Assembly (NCBI GenBank): GCA_013811975.1
Contig: JACCUF010000052.1
Location: 1-25,676 of the forward strand
DNA length: 25,676 bases
From: Geodermatophilaceae bacterium
Lineage (GTDB): Bacteria; Actinomycetota; Actinomycetes; Mycobacteriales; Geodermatophilaceae
Direction: 5' to 3'
The notes beneath the pieces were generated by a model. The model was not told the DNA's origin, searched no databases, and saw nothing but the letters and a program-made list of their open reading frames with translations. Positions 15,848 through 23,244 of this stretch are shown here, one piece after another. A program made the position numbers and the translations under genes. Every line of letters begins with the position of its first letter. Positions within the stretch are counted from its first letter, which is position 1.

Positions 15848-16783
15848 TTACTCGGTGGTTGGAGGCGCGGGTGGTTCTTGTGCTGCGGGTGGGTCCTCGC
15901 TCTGGGCCGGATGTGCCGGCGTCTCGGGGGGCTTGGGCTGGGCCATGAGACCGTAGAGCTCTTGGCGCGCCTGTTCGAGTATTTCCGCGGCGCGGGTCGC
16001 CTGTTGCGGTGTGCCGTGCAGGGCCACCGTGCTGGCGGCCATGCCGACTTGGGCGATCACGCCGGCCAGCGTGCGGTTCTCCGCGCGAACGTCTCCGGCG
16101 ACGTCGGTCCAGGGTTCGCCTAGCTGAGCCCGGTTCTCCTCGACGTAGGCGAGTCCTTCTTCGGTCAGAGTTGCGGTCTTGCGCCCGTCTAGGCGATCGA
16201 GGGTGATCAGGCCCTCGTCCTCGAGTTGGGACAGAGTCGGATAGACCGTCCCCGGACTGGGCCGCCACACTCCTCCGCTGCGTTCGCTGATCTCACTGAT
16301 CAGCTCGTAGCCGTGGCGTGGCTGCTCGTCGAGCAGGACCAGGATGGCTGCGCGTACGTCGCCACGGCGCCGGGCACCGCGGCCTCGGCCGCGCCCCCTA
16401 GCCCGCCATGGGCCGCCTGGATGACCGAAGCCCGGACCGCCATGTCCATGTCCGTGGCCGGGGCCGCCGGGAGGACCGAATAGGCCTCCGGGTCCGAACG
16501 GGGAGCCGGGTCCGAACGGGGAGCCGGGGCCGCCGTCGGAGCGGTCGAAGCCACCTGAGTGCCCGTGGCCGCCGCGGCGATGTTCGCGGCGATGTTCGCG
16601 GCGATGTTCGCGGCCCTCGTGGCGGTCACCGCGGTCGTGGCGGGGGTGTTCTGAATCCTGCCCGCCATGGTCACCCGGACCGTGTTCGCGGGTGGCGCCA
16701 CGGGCTGCCTCGGCGGCCGCGGCGATCAAACTATTCCAACCTGTGCTGGCATCCCGCCAGCCGGAAGATGCGTATGTCGACAT
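15848..16783 (-). CDS. PadR-family transcriptional regulator with His/Gly-rich N-terminal tail
   Basis: The product is 311 residues. The PadR winged-helix domain is at about 142-214 (RAAILVLLDEQPRHGYELISEI, then SPGTVYPTLSQLEDEGLI). It is followed by a helical dimerisation segment (about 225-283) and a Pro-rich end. The first 140 residues are low-complexity: a His/Arg/Glu/Asp stretch with HRRE repeats (about 44-72), tandem GSPFGP repeats (87-99), and HGHGHGGPGFGHPGG. The His content could bind metal, which is inference. In DNA the tail shows tandem copies of a 12-mer at about 16573-16615 and of an 18-mer at about 16490-16527. The ATG at 16783 has a GGAG site eight bases upstream. It is divergent from the SDR gene, with a palindrome-rich gap that probably holds its operator. 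Confidence 0.87.
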   Translation of the reverse strand: MSTYASSGWRDASTGWNSLIAAAAEAARGATREHGPGDHGGQDSEHPRHDRGDRHEGREHRREHRREHRRGGHGHSGGFDRSDGGPGSPFGPGSPFGPGGLFGPPGGPGHGHGHGGPGFGHPGGPWRARGRGRGRGARRRGDVRAAILVLLDEQPRHGYELISEISERSGGVWRPSPGTVYPTLSQLEDEGLITLDRLDGRKTATLTEEGLAYVEENRAQLGEPWTDVAGDVRAENRTLAGVIAQVGMAASTVALHGTPQQATRAAEILEQARQELYGLMAQPKPPETPAHPAQSEDPPAAQEPPAPPTTE

Positions 16784-16804
16784 CTCTGGTTCTCCAATTC
16801 GTGT

Positions 16805-16842
16805 CCATCGACGTGTGTCGTCGATGGATAGACGATATATCG
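16805..16842. promoter_or_regulatory. Inverted repeats in the padR/SDR divergent promoter region
   Basis: CCATCGAC at 16805-16812 and GTCGATGG at 16820-16827 form a perfect 8-bp inverted repeat with a 7-bp spacer. The 10-bp palindrome CGATATATCG follows at 16833-16842. ATGTCGACAT also spans the padR start codon. Such symmetric sites between divergent genes suit autoregulation by a dimeric PadR protein. Confidence 0.5.
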
Positions 16843-16889
16843 ACAGACTATCTAGCGCAAGCCCCGGTGTCGGCAATTCCTGAGGCGAC

Positions 16890-16895
16890 TAGATT
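16890..16895 (+). promoter_or_regulatory. -10 box (TAGATT) of the SDR gene
   Basis: TAGATT ends seven bases before the ATG at 16903. No Shine-Dalgarno is present in between, so a leaderless transcript is likely. The palindromes at 16805-16842 lie just upstream, where a bound repressor could block the promoter. Confidence 0.45.
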
Positions 16896-16902
16896 TTGCA
16901 TC

Positions 16903-17799
16903 ATGGGACTCCTCGCAGACCGAGTTGTGATCGTCACTGGAGCCGGCCGCGGTCTGGGCAAAGGTGAGGCACTGGAGTGCGCCCGGCAAGGGGCGGCTGT
17001 CGTGGTGAACGAGTTCGACCCGGCGACCGGATCCGCTGTCGTCGCGGAGATCGAGTCGGCCGGAGGACGTGCGGTCCTGGTCGAGGGTGACGTCAGCCAG
17101 GTGGAGGTAGCCGACGAACTTGTCGCTGCGGCGCTGGACAGCTTCGGCCAACTCGATGCCCTCGTGAACAACGCCGGCATCCTGCGCGATCGCACCCTGG
17201 TGAAGATGACACCGCAGGAGTGGGACGCGGTCATCGCCGTACACCTGCGCGGGCACTACGCCGCGACGCACGCTGCCTGCGCCTACTGGCGCGAGCAGAA
17301 CCGCCCTGGCCGGATGGTGCACACGGCGTCGACGTCGGGGATTCTTGGCAACTTCGGCCAGGCCAACTACGGAGCTGCCAAGGCCGGAATCGCGGCGTTC
17401 TCCACGATCGTGGCCCAGGAGATGGCCAAGTACGGCGTCACGTCGAATGCCATCGCGCCTGCCGCGCGCACGGCGATGACCGAGTCCGCGTATGGCGACA
17501 TTCCGGCGACCGAGTCCGGGGCCTTCGACTTCTGGGCTCCCGAGAACGTTGCTCCGTTCGTCGCCTGGCTGTGCTCCGATGCCGCCGGGGACATCAGCGG
17601 CAAGGTCTTCGGCGTCCAGGGAGACACAGTCGAGCTCTACCAGCCGTTCACGTCGGTGGCGGTCATCGAGAACGACGGCCGGCGGTGGGAGCCCGAGCAG
17701 TTCAGCGAGCGGGTCGGCGCACTGTTCCAGGAGAGCGGCATCGTGCCGCAGGCGGAGTTCATGATGTCGAAGCTGCGCTACACGATGTCCCAGCGCTGA
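16903..17799 (+). CDS. Short-chain dehydrogenase/reductase
   Basis: The product is 298 residues, a classical SDR using NAD(P). The cofactor motif TGAGRGLG is at 12-19, NNAG at 89-92, the catalytic Ser143 in HTASTSG, and Tyr156 and Lys160 in YGAAK. The sequence resembles the dehydrogenase domain of multifunctional enzyme type 2 and mycobacterial 3-hydroxyacyl or 17-beta-hydroxysteroid dehydrogenases (WAPENVAPFVAWLCSDAAGDISGKVFGVQGD). It probably oxidises a hydroxyl on an acyl-CoA or steroid-like substrate. The tail after about 250 is longer than in a minimal SDR, as in that subfamily. The ATG at 16903 is preferred because the dinucleotide site follows at once; upstream codons overlap padR and its promoter. 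It is divergent from padR and may be its target. Confidence 0.9.
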   Translation: MGLLADRVVIVTGAGRGLGKGEALECARQGAAVVVNEFDPATGSAVVAEIESAGGRAVLVEGDVSQVEVADELVAAALDSFGQLDALVNNAGILRDRTLVKMTPQEWDAVIAVHLRGHYAATHAACAYWREQNRPGRMVHTASTSGILGNFGQANYGAAKAGIAAFSTIVAQEMAKYGVTSNAIAPAARTAMTESAYGDIPATESGAFDFWAPENVAPFVAWLCSDAAGDISGKVFGVQGDTVELYQPFTSVAVIENDGRRWEPEQFSERVGALFQESGIVPQAEFMMSKLRYTMSQR

Positions 17800-17817
17800 G
17801 CCGCGCTGCTGATTCCA

Positions 17818-17892
17818 AGTTGATCATCGGAACTGATCGGGGTTTTCGGTCTCTTAGCACGCAGAAACCCCGCCCAGTTCCGATGATCAACT
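17818..17892. terminator. Long intergenic hairpin between convergent SDR and oxidoreductase genes
   Basis: AGTTGATCATCGGAACTG at 17818-17835 is followed by its perfect 18-bp complement at 17875-17892. Inside, CGGGGTTT (17838-17845) pairs with AAACCCCG (17865-17872). The element fills most of the gap between two convergent genes, so a bidirectional terminator is likely. Confidence 0.65.
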
Positions 17893-17916
17893 GCGGGGTC
17901 TGCGCGGAGGAGGTGG

Positions 17917-18879
17917 TCAGGGGATGAGCAGCGACTTGGCGGTGGTCTTGCGGGCCTCCAGGTCGGTGTGCGCCCGAGCCGCCTCGGCCAGCGGGTAGCG
18001 GTGGCCGACCTGCACTCGGAGTGATCCGTCGGCGATCCAGCCGAAGACCTCGTCGGTACGGCCGATCAGCTCGTCCCGGTCCCGGGTGTAGTGCACGAGC
18101 GAGGGCCGGGTCAGGAATAGTCCGCCGCCGCTGTTGAGCCGCTGCGGGTCGAGCGGAGGGACCGGCCCACTGGCGGCGCCGAACAAGGCCATCGTCCCGC
18201 GGATCCGCAGTGCGGCCAGGCTGTCGTCGAAGGTCGATGCACCGACCCCGTCGTACACCGCAGCGACTCCGACCCCGCCGGTGACTTCCATTGCCGCGTC
18301 GATCATTTCGTCGTAGGTGACCACCCTGTCCGCACCGGCGGCTGTGGCCAGCGCAGCCTTCTCCGAGGTCGACGTGGTGGCCAGGACGTGCCCGCCGCGC
18401 AGTTTCACGATCTGGGTCAGCAGGTGCCCGACACCTCCCGCCGCCGCGTGCACCACGACCCAGTCACCGCCCTGGATCGGATAGGTCGAGGTGGCCAGGT
18501 ACTGCGCGGTCAGCCCCTGCAGCATCGCGGCCGCGGCCACCTCGTCTTCGACGCCGTCGGGTACAGGAACCGCCTCGGCCGCCGGGATCGCGACGGTCTC
18601 GGCGTAGCTACCCAGGCAGTTCTTCCACGCCACCCGGTCACCGACCGAGAAGCCGTCGACCCCGGGCCCGACCGACCGTACCGTCCCAGCACCCTCCTGG
18701 CCCAGGATGAACGGCGTCTCGATCGGGTAGCTGCCGGAGCGCTGGTAGGTGTCGATGTAGTTCAACCCGGCCGCAGCGATGTCGACCAGGAGTTGCCCCC
18801 CGCCGGCTTCTGGGGTGGCGACGTCGATGAGCGCCAGCACCTCCGGCCGGCCGTGCTCGGTCACCTGAATCGCTCGCAC
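17917..18879 (-). CDS. Quinone oxidoreductase (zinc-independent MDR family)
   Basis: The product is 320 residues. The GroES-like N-terminus has GLNYIDTYQRSGSYPIETPFILGQEGAGTVRSVGPGV, with the Asn-Tyr-Asp quinone oxidoreductase signature instead of zinc ligands. The NADPH site is VVHAAAGGVGHLLTQIVKLRGGHVLATTST. The length and motifs match QorA-type NADPH:quinone reductases of the cytoplasm. The start is GTG at 18879, preceded by AGGAGG ten bases upstream, one of the few clear ribosome sites in this window. It lies 131 bp downstream of the homogentisate dioxygenase gene on the same strand and probably has its own promoter; TTGTCT and TTAGAG 17 bases apart in that gap are a weak candidate. The physiological substrate is unknown. 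Confidence 0.9.
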   Translation of the reverse strand: MRAIQVTEHGRPEVLALIDVATPEAGGGQLLVDIAAAGLNYIDTYQRSGSYPIETPFILGQEGAGTVRSVGPGVDGFSVGDRVAWKNCLGSYAETVAIPAAEAVPVPDGVEDEVAAAAMLQGLTAQYLATSTYPIQGGDWVVVHAAAGGVGHLLTQIVKLRGGHVLATTSTSEKAALATAAGADRVVTYDEMIDAAMEVTGGVGVAAVYDGVGASTFDDSLAALRIRGTMALFGAASGPVPPLDPQRLNSGGGLFLTRPSLVHYTRDRDELIGRTDEVFGWIADGSLRVQVGHRYPLAEAARAHTDLEARKTTAKSLLIP

Positions 18880-19010
18880 GTGCCGCCGCCTCCTGTTGCT
18901 CTAAACAACCGTGGATTACTGAGACAACCTATCGATTTGCCAATGTTCAACTACAGCGTCGACTGCTCATCGTCTTCGGCATCAATGAGATGAGCCCGAA
19001 GCGTTTCGGC

Positions 19011-20204
19011 CTACTCGAGGGTGCGGCCGGCCCAGGTCCAGGCGTAGCCGGTGTCCTCGCAGGCGATCGCCGGCAGGCACAGGTCCAATGGGCGGAATGT
19101 GTCGATCATGACTGCCAGTTCGTCGAAGTAGTCCATCCCGATCGCTCCCTCCGGAGCACCCGGCTGCGGCCCATGCGTGAAGCCGCTCGGGTGCAACGAG
19201 ATAGAACCCTGTCCGACCCCTGAACCCTTGCGCGCCTCGTAGTCACCACCGGCGTAGAACATCACCTCGTCGGAATCGACGTTGGCGTGGTTGTAGGGCA
19301 CCGGGATCGACTCGGGGTGGTAGTCGACCTTGCGAGGCACGAACGAGCAGATCACGAAGTTCGGACCCTCAAAGGTCTGATGGACCGTCGGGGGCTGGTG
19401 CACGCGGCCGGTGATGGGTTCGAAGTCGGCGACGTTGAACGCGTACGGGTAGAGGCTCCCGTCCCAGCCGACGACATCGAATGGGTGGTGGGCGTAGGTG
19501 AGCTTCGTCCAGCCCACGCCGCCGTTGTGATCTGACGACCGATGCTGGACAAGCACTTCGACGTCCTCGCCGGTAACAGTGAATGGCTCGGTTGGCGCGC
19601 GGAGATCGCGCTCACAATACGGCGCATTCTCGAGGAACTGACCACGCGCGGACAGGTAGCGCTTGGGCGGACCGATGTGCCCGGTCGCCTCGGTGCTCAA
19701 GGTTCGTAGCGGGTCTGAGCCGGTCGGGACGATCCGGTATGTCGTGGACGTCGGGATCACGACGTAGTCGCCGGCGCCGATGTCGAAGGCGCCCAGGACG
19801 GACTCGAACCGGGCCGTGCCGCTCTCGACGAACACGCACTCGTCTCCGATTGCGTTGCGGTACAGCGGCGAGGGCGTGTCAGCGATGGCATAGGAGATGC
19901 GGCAGTCGGCGTTGGCCAAGAGATGCTGGCGGCCGGTGATCGCGTCCGATCCCGGCGCGTCGAGCTTGTGGGTGACAAAGTGCCGGGGCTTGAGCGGGTA
20001 GTTGGACTGCCGCGCCCACTGCGGACCGTCGAAGGGCTCGCTCTGCACGATCGCCGTAGGCAGGTGTTCGTGATAGAGCAGCGCGGAGTCTGCCGAAAAG
20101 CCCTCGATGCCCATCAACTCTTCGGCGTACAGGGTGCCATCGGGCTTTCGGAACTGGGTGTGCCGCTTGCGGGGGATGGTGCCGACCTGGCGGTAGTGCG
20201 GCAT
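19011..20204 (-). CDS. hmgA: Homogentisate 1,2-dioxygenase
   Basis: The product is 397 residues, a cupin Fe(II) dioxygenase that opens the ring of homogentisate to maleylacetoacetate in Tyr/Phe degradation. VVGWDGSLYPYAFNVADFEPITGRVHQPPTVHQTF is the family signature. The iron ligands are expected at His306 and Glu313 (PYNHANVDSDEVMFY) and His344 (SLHPSGFTHGPQPG). The N-terminus YRQVGTIPRKRHTQFR is also typical. It is shorter than the human enzyme (445) but normal for actinobacterial members. The ATG at 20204 has GAGAGG about nine bases upstream. It is divergent from the gene pair ending in fumarylacetoacetase, the next steps of the same pathway. An IclR regulator gene at the far end of the locus is the likely controller. 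Confidence 0.95.
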   Translation of the reverse strand: MPHYRQVGTIPRKRHTQFRKPDGTLYAEELMGIEGFSADSALLYHEHLPTAIVQSEPFDGPQWARQSNYPLKPRHFVTHKLDAPGSDAITGRQHLLANADCRISYAIADTPSPLYRNAIGDECVFVESGTARFESVLGAFDIGAGDYVVIPTSTTYRIVPTGSDPLRTLSTEATGHIGPPKRYLSARGQFLENAPYCERDLRAPTEPFTVTGEDVEVLVQHRSSDHNGGVGWTKLTYAHHPFDVVGWDGSLYPYAFNVADFEPITGRVHQPPTVHQTFEGPNFVICSFVPRKVDYHPESIPVPYNHANVDSDEVMFYAGGDYEARKGSGVGQGSISLHPSGFTHGPQPGAPEGAIGMDYFDELAVMIDTFRPLDLCLPAIACEDTGYAWTWAGRTLE

Positions 20205-20251
20205 GAGCGGTGACCTCTCTGGGCACGCAGGGCATGTACTGCAGTCGTCGC

Positions 20252-20305
20252 GTCCGATAATAGGACACAAGCGTCCGCTTGACCCTGTTCAGGGTGCGCT
20301 AGCGT
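20252..20305. promoter_or_regulatory. Divergent promoter region of hmgA and the unknown-fahA operon
   Basis: The region holds GTCC-7-GGAC (20252-20266) and AAGCG-2-CGCTT (20269-20280), two inverted repeats that could be operators. On the plus strand TTGACC (20279-20284) and TAGCGT (20300-20305) look like -35 and -10 boxes with a short 15-base spacer. The -10 box ends eight bases before the GTG at 20314. Confidence 0.4.
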
Positions 20306-20313
20306 CACGGGCC

Positions 20314-21210
20314 GTGTCAACTCCCGACTCCGCGACCGCCCCGGCGACCCCCGACAGGCGGGCCGAAACCGTACCCGTGCTTGGTCTGTTCGACGTGTTG
20401 GTCGACGACGCAGCCTTGTTCCCGCCCGGTAACGCGTCGATGCAGGACGCGGTCGCCGCCCACCCGCATCACCTGGCCGGAACGTATGGCTTCATGGTCG
20501 GGCGATTCCTGTGTCCCGCTTCGCGGATACCGGAACTGGCCCAGGCTTGGTCGCGCCCGGATCCCCTGACGGTCGGCGTCATCGCCGACACCGGTTTGGA
20601 CGGCCTGAGTGATGTGATCACCCAGATCGTGACCGACCCCCAACTGGATCTCGGGGCGGTGGAGATCGTGCTTGCGCCCGGGTCGACGCCAGCGACGCTG
20701 GAGGACATCCTTGCGGCGTTGCCCGAAGTCACCGGTTACGTCGAATTGGCCCGCGGTCAGGAGTGCTCACCCCAACAGGACTGGTCGGCCGAGCTCGATG
20801 CCATCGCCGCGGCCGGACGAGAGGTCAAGTTCCGTACCGGTGGGACCAGCCCGGGCGCCGTACCGGCACCGGAAGAACTCGCCGCCTTCATCACCGGATG
20901 TGTCGCCCGACGGGTGGCCTTCAAGTGCACAGCGGGGCTGCACCACGCGATCTGTGGCGTCGAGGACGAGGCGGGCAACACCCAGCACGGCTTCCTCAAC
21001 GTGTTGCTGGCCACCCAGGCCGCCGTACTGGGTGAGGACGACGAGGAAGTTGTCGGGTGGTTGCGCGAGGGCAGCACCGAGGTGATCGTGCATGCCTTGC
21101 AGGCCATGCACGAGCACGATGCGCGTCGAGTACGCACCAGCTTCATCGGGTTCGGGTCCTGTTCGGTCACCGACCCTGTCGCCGAACTGACCGAATTGGG
21201 CCTCCTGTGA
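20314..21210 (+). CDS. Uncharacterised protein of the homogentisate locus, coupled to fahA
   Basis: The product is 298 residues with no signal peptide or membrane segment. I do not recognise a named family. Alternating hydrophobic strands and helices suggest an alpha/beta barrel. Short conserved-looking motifs are LFPPGN (35-40), VKFRTGG (171-177), FKCTAGLHHA (203-212), HGFLNV (225-230) and SFIGFGSCS (276-284); the Lys, Arg and His residues could form an anionic-ligand site. The GTG at 20314 is chosen because no upstream start has a ribosome site and a TAGCGT -10 box lies eight bases before it. Its TGA overlaps the fahA GTG (GTGA), so the two are co-translated. Position between steps 1 and 3 of homogentisate breakdown, with no glutathione-type isomerase gene in the window, makes it a candidate for step 2, maleylacetoacetate isomerisation. 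This is inference. Confidence 0.85.
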   Translation: MSTPDSATAPATPDRRAETVPVLGLFDVLVDDAALFPPGNASMQDAVAAHPHHLAGTYGFMVGRFLCPASRIPELAQAWSRPDPLTVGVIADTGLDGLSDVITQIVTDPQLDLGAVEIVLAPGSTPATLEDILAALPEVTGYVELARGQECSPQQDWSAELDAIAAAGREVKFRTGGTSPGAVPAPEELAAFITGCVARRVAFKCTAGLHHAICGVEDEAGNTQHGFLNVLLATQAAVLGEDDEEVVGWLREGSTEVIVHALQAMHEHDARRVRTSFIGFGSCSVTDPVAELTELGLL

Positions 21211-22457
21211 GCGGTCTGGTTTCGTGGGTCGCGGTGCCCGACGGGAGTGACTTTCCGATCACGAATCTGCCGTACGGCGTGTTCTGCCCAACTGATGGCG
21301 GTCGGGCAGATGGCGGTGGCGGCGGACGCCGGATCGGAGTGGCAATCGGGGACCAGGTCCTCGACCTTGGCGCGGTCGCGGCCCGCGGGCTGATCGACGA
21401 GCCGTCTCAGATGCTGCGGGCGGCCACCCTCAACGAGTTCCTCGCCAGCGGGAAGGCCGAGTGGGATCGCGTACGCACCAGAGTCACCGAACTGCTGAGC
21501 GAGGCGTCGCAGCGTGGCGCCGTCGAGAAACTGCTGACCGCCCAGGCAGACGCCGAGATGTGCCTACCTTTTGACGTCGCTGACTACGTCGATTTCTATG
21601 CCTCGATCGACCACGCTTCGAACGTCGGCGCGTTGTTCCGTCCCGACTCTCCGGCGCTGCCGGTCAACTGGCGGCACCTGCCGATCGGCTACCACGGCCG
21701 AGCCGGGACGGTGGTGGTGTCCGGCACCGACGTCGTACGCCCGTGTGGGCAGCGCAAGTTGCCGGAGGGGGAGGCGCCGACGTACGGGCCCTCGCAGCGG
21801 CTGGACATCGAGGCGGAGGTCGGCTTCGTTGTCGGCACGCCTTCTGAGCGTGGCAGCCGGGTTCCGATCGGAAATCTGGCCGAGCACGTCTTCGGTGTCG
21901 TCCTGGTCAACGATTGGTCCGCGCGGGACATCCAGGCGTGGGAATACGTCCCGCTCGGCCCGTTCCTGGGCAAGTCCTTCGCGACGACGATTTCGCCCTG
22001 GGTGGTACCACTGCCAGCGCTGGAGTCGGCGCGAATCGCCGGCCCGGTGCAGGATCCTGAGCCGTTGCCGTACCTGCGCCGCGCGCAGGACTGGGGACTG
22101 GACCTGACGATCGAAGTGGAGTGCAACGGGACGGTCGTCTCCCGTCCCCCGTTTGCGTCGATGTACTGGACCGCAGACCAGCAATTGGCGCATCTGACCG
22201 TGAACGGCGCCAGTCTGCGCACCGGGGATCTTTTCGCCTCAGGAACGGTGTCGGGACCCGAACCTGGTCAGCGCGGATCGTTCCTGGAGTTGTCCTGGTC
22301 GGGGCGGGAGCCGGTCACGCTGGACGACGGCAGCACCCGCTCCTTTCTGGAAGATGGGGACACGGTCGTGCTCCGGGCCAGCGGACCCGGACTCAACGGC
22401 ACCCGGATCGGCTTCGGCCCCTGCACCGGCACGATCCGCCCAGCCATCACCGACTAA
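21207..22457 (+). CDS. fahA: Fumarylacetoacetase
   Basis: The product is 416 residues, the standard length. It hydrolyses fumarylacetoacetate to fumarate and acetoacetate, the last step of homogentisate degradation. The N-terminal SH3-like domain includes FPITNLPYGVFCP. The catalytic part has DYVDFYASIDHASNVG (metal Asp129 and catalytic His136), RLDIEAEVGFVVG (Glu202 and Glu204), VNDWSARDIQAWEYVPLGPFLGKSF (Asp236 and Lys256), and MYWTADQQLAHLTVNG. All residues known to bind Ca2+/Mg2+ or act in catalysis in the mouse enzyme have counterparts. The GTG at 21207 overlaps the upstream stop by three bases, so translation is coupled to the unknown protein. It is followed by an intergenic palindrome and then by the convergent IclR gene. 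Confidence 0.95.
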   Translation: MSGLVSWVAVPDGSDFPITNLPYGVFCPTDGGRADGGGGGRRIGVAIGDQVLDLGAVAARGLIDEPSQMLRAATLNEFLASGKAEWDRVRTRVTELLSEASQRGAVEKLLTAQADAEMCLPFDVADYVDFYASIDHASNVGALFRPDSPALPVNWRHLPIGYHGRAGTVVVSGTDVVRPCGQRKLPEGEAPTYGPSQRLDIEAEVGFVVGTPSERGSRVPIGNLAEHVFGVVLVNDWSARDIQAWEYVPLGPFLGKSFATTISPWVVPLPALESARIAGPVQDPEPLPYLRRAQDWGLDLTIEVECNGTVVSRPPFASMYWTADQQLAHLTVNGASLRTGDLFASGTVSGPEPGQRGSFLELSWSGREPVTLDDGSTRSFLEDGDTVVLRASGPGLNGTRIGFGPCTGTIRPAITD

Positions 22458-22461
22458 TTCT

Positions 22462-22522
22462 GCCGTTATCGCGAAAACGGCGCGTGTCCGGACTCCAGTG
22501 GCGCAGTTTTCGCGATAACGGC
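22462..22522. repeat. Intergenic palindromic repeat, copy 2
   Basis: GCCGTTATCGCGAAAAC at 22462-22478 and its perfect 17-bp reverse complement at 22506-22522 flank a 27-nt spacer. It lies between the convergent fahA and iclR genes and closely matches the element at 6711-6772. A bidirectional terminator role is plausible. Confidence 0.7.
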
Positions 22523-22550
22523 GGTTAAGGGGCACTACCCGCGGGACGGA

Positions 22551-23186
22551 TCAGGTCAGGGCGGCGCGGACCTCGTCGGCGGCCCGGATGACCCGTTCAC
22601 CGACTTCATCCACGGCGAGCTCTTCGAGGCTGATCACCCCGATGCTGGCCCGAAGGTCGCTCACGCCCGTGACCGGGGCCGCGATCCCGTGCGCCCCTGG
22701 CTGCAACTGGCCGCTGGTGGACACGTATCCCGGTTCAGTGGGTGCGTCGAGGGCCAGGATCGCGAGCCCCGCGGCACCGCGGTCGAGCGGGTGACGCGAG
22801 CCGACCCGGTAGGCGACGTGATAGTCGGTCCAGGACGGCTCGATCACGGCCACCGCAAGCGCCTCGCCACCGTCGGTGATCGTAAGGTGCGCCGTAGCCC
22901 CGACCTCCTCGGCGAGCCGGCGCAACGGTCCGGCGGCGGCGTCGCGCAGCAGCGGATGGATGCGCTGGGCGAGATGTAGGACACCGAGGCCAAGGCGCCA
23001 TCGCCCGTCGGCATCGCGGTGCACCATGCCTTGGCGGGCAAGTGCGGTGATCAACCGGTAGACGACCGGGCGATGGGTTTGCAGGGCGTCGGCCAGCGCG
23101 GTGATGGTCATCGGGGCCGAGGCATCGGCGAGAAGCCGGAGCAGGCGCAGACCCCGTTCCAGGGACTGCGAGGTCTCGGCCGCCAC
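22551..23186 (-). CDS. IclR-family transcriptional regulator
   Basis: With the GTG at 23186 the product is 211 residues, somewhat short for the family (about 250). The N-terminal winged helix is TSQSLERGLRLLRLL...TITALADALQTHRPVVYRLITALARQGMVHRD (about 5-60), followed by DGRWRLGLGVLHLAQR. The C-terminal ligand-binding domain includes AHLTITDGGEALAVAV, VGSRHPLDRGAAGLAIL and GAHGIAAPVTGVSDLRASIGVISL. A TAGGGT -10 box ends seven bases before the GTG, which supports this start and a leaderless mRNA. The longer frame upstream is Arg/Pro-rich and not IclR-like. It converges on fahA. IclR proteins (HmgR) control homogentisate genes in Pseudomonas, so this one probably senses homogentisate or a related aromatic acid and controls the hmg locus here. 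Confidence 0.9.
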   Translation of the reverse strand: MAAETSQSLERGLRLLRLLADASAPMTITALADALQTHRPVVYRLITALARQGMVHRDADGRWRLGLGVLHLAQRIHPLLRDAAAGPLRRLAEEVGATAHLTITDGGEALAVAVIEPSWTDYHVAYRVGSRHPLDRGAAGLAILALDAPTEPGYVSTSGQLQPGAHGIAAPVTGVSDLRASIGVISLEELAVDEVGERVIRAADEVRAALT

Positions 23187-23244
23187 GCACGCGACCCTAG
23201 GCCAGCGCACGGTTTCGCGAGGCCGGCGATGGCTGCGGCCCGCG

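Noticed and set aside
16490..16615. CRISPR-like short repeats
   Set aside because: These are in-frame tandem repeats coding the low-complexity tail of the PadR protein, with no unique spacers.
16408..16902. Upstream extension of the SDR frame
   Set aside because: It is antisense to padR and its promoter; the SDR fold begins at the ATG at 16903.
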